A DNA stretch of 64,000 bases, taken from assembly GCA_963699085.1 (NCBI GenBank), contig CAVOTH010000004.1:744001-808000 (forward strand), written 5' to 3'. This DNA is from Bog-756 sp963699085 (GTDB lineage: Bacteria > Actinomycetota > Acidimicrobiia > Acidimicrobiales > RAAP-2). Of the stretch, positions 63,463-64,000 are shown one piece after another. Position 1 is the stretch's first letter, and each line of letters opens with the position of its first letter. A program made the position numbers and the translations under genes. A model generated the notes under the pieces. The model was not told where the DNA came from, did not search any database, and worked only from the letters and a program-made list of their open reading frames with translations.

Positions 63463-64000
63463 GTCCGGACTGGTCATCGGCGCCTTCGTCGTCGCTGCGG
63501 TAGCCGGCGCGTCAGCTCCCCTCTGGTCGGGCCAGATCCTGGCCAACGGGTTCAACCAACCGGCGTCTCCCCCGGACTACGTCCATCAGGCAGCCACCGC
63601 ATTGAACACGGCTCACCCCGGGACACGGGTCTTCGCCATCCCGGGCAACAACTTCGCCGCCTATCGCTGGGGAGACACCATCGACACGGTGTACCCGGGG
63701 CTCATGACCCGGCCATTCGTGACCCATGAACAACAGATCATGGGCTCGCTCCCGACGGCCGACATATTGGAGGCTGTGGACGGTCCCATCCAGGACGGAG
63801 TCATGGACTGGAACACGCTCGCCCCGATGTCCTCGCTCCTCAACGCCGGCGACGTCCTGGTCCAGTACGACCAGGCCTACGAGCGCTACGACACGCCGAT
63901 GCCCCAGGTGTTGGCGGCCCAACTCGCCACCACTCCGACCGGACTCACCGACCCGGTTTCCTATGGCACCCCGCGTCCGAACGTGTCCCTCCTCCCCCAT
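63431..64000 (+). CDS. AftD-type arabinofuranosyltransferase, continuation after the frameshift, runs off the window
   Basis: From GTG 63431 the frame is open to the window end (190 codons). It begins VSDALCLRVRKSGLVIGAFVVAAVAG, a membrane helix that follows on from the previous frame, and then has NGFNQPASPPDYVHQAATAL, FAIPGNNFAAYRWGDT, DTVYPGLMTRPFV and LLNAGDVLVQYDQAYERYD. The last parts are typical of AftD proteins after the membrane region. It is best read as the same gene as 62206-63462. The rest of AftD, which can exceed 1300 residues, lies beyond the window. Confidence 0.75.
   Translation, partial: MSDALCLRVRKSGLVIGAFVVAAVAGASAPLWSGQILANGFNQPASPPDYVHQAATALNTAHPGTRVFAIPGNNFAAYRWGDTIDTVYPGLMTRPFVTHEQQIMGSLPTADILEAVDGPIQDGVMDWNTLAPMSSLLNAGDVLVQYDQAYERYDTPMPQVLAAQLATTPTGLTDPVSYGTPRPNVSLLPH

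Overview
This is a GC-rich window, by eye about two thirds G+C over most of its length, with frequent GTG starts and many overlapping ATGA/GTGA junctions. It looks like an actinobacterium. The evidence is the block uvrC-rapZ-yvcK-gap-pgk-tpiA-secG in the usual actinobacterial order, an AftD-type (DUF3367) arabinofuranosyltransferase, a mycoredoxin-like glutaredoxin, an F420-type PPOX protein, DUF1707 and HdeD proteins, and a rich set of MaoC/SDR/acyl-CoA genes. The mixture and the many secreted propeller and Ig-like proteins suggest class Acidimicrobiia or a close relative. That placement is inference; no rRNA gene is present.

Layout. 1-11.5 kb: small-molecule and lipid metabolism. It holds a membrane protein fragment, a VOC protein, two frameshifted genes (DUF1214 and sulfotransferase), a MaoC-MaoC-SDR-glutaredoxin operon on the minus strand, an HdeD protein, a GT-C glycosyltransferase, and an ATP-grasp / acyl-CoA-dehydrogenase-like / Nudix run. 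11.8-36.1 kb: a region dominated by exported proteins. It holds a PQQ-type propeller, a 2737-residue protein of about 30 IPT/TIG domains with a near-perfect 1047-bp tandem duplication, two exported ferritin-like proteins, a GNAT / PaaK-like ligase pair, a DUF1707-DUF4190 protein, a secreted protein of unknown function, a haloalkane dehalogenase, a sulfatase, two divergent RCC1-propeller proteins, and a GVYG-repeat protein with a Tat-like leader. 36.1-38.9 kb: a gene-poor segment that looks less GC-rich, with a DUF4304 protein, two possible gene remnants and a tRNA-Leu(GAG). 39-48 kb: the conserved core block, all on the minus strand: uvrC, rapZ, yvcK, gap, pgk, tpiA, secG and a substrate-binding protein. 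whiA is not at its usual place between yvcK and gap. 48-54.7 kb: nadA, uvrA (with a lysine-rich histone-H1-like tail) and uvrB. 54.7-64 kb: SDR, GNAT, an isocitrate-lyase/PEP-mutase family protein, a PPOX protein, a MarR-flavoreductase operon with a strikingly symmetric operator candidate, a secreted protein, coaE, a methyltransferase, and an AftD homologue that runs off the end and is split by a frameshift.

How the genes work together. UvrA, UvrB and UvrC form one complete excision-repair set within 9 kb. gap-pgk-tpiA is the lower glycolytic cassette, next to yvcK/rapZ, which link cell envelope and carbon metabolism. The middle third encodes cell-surface and secreted proteins whose shared job is unknown. 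No transposase, integrase, CRISPR array or prophage gene was recognised. Three genes carry single-base frameshifts, which may be assembly errors rather than decay.
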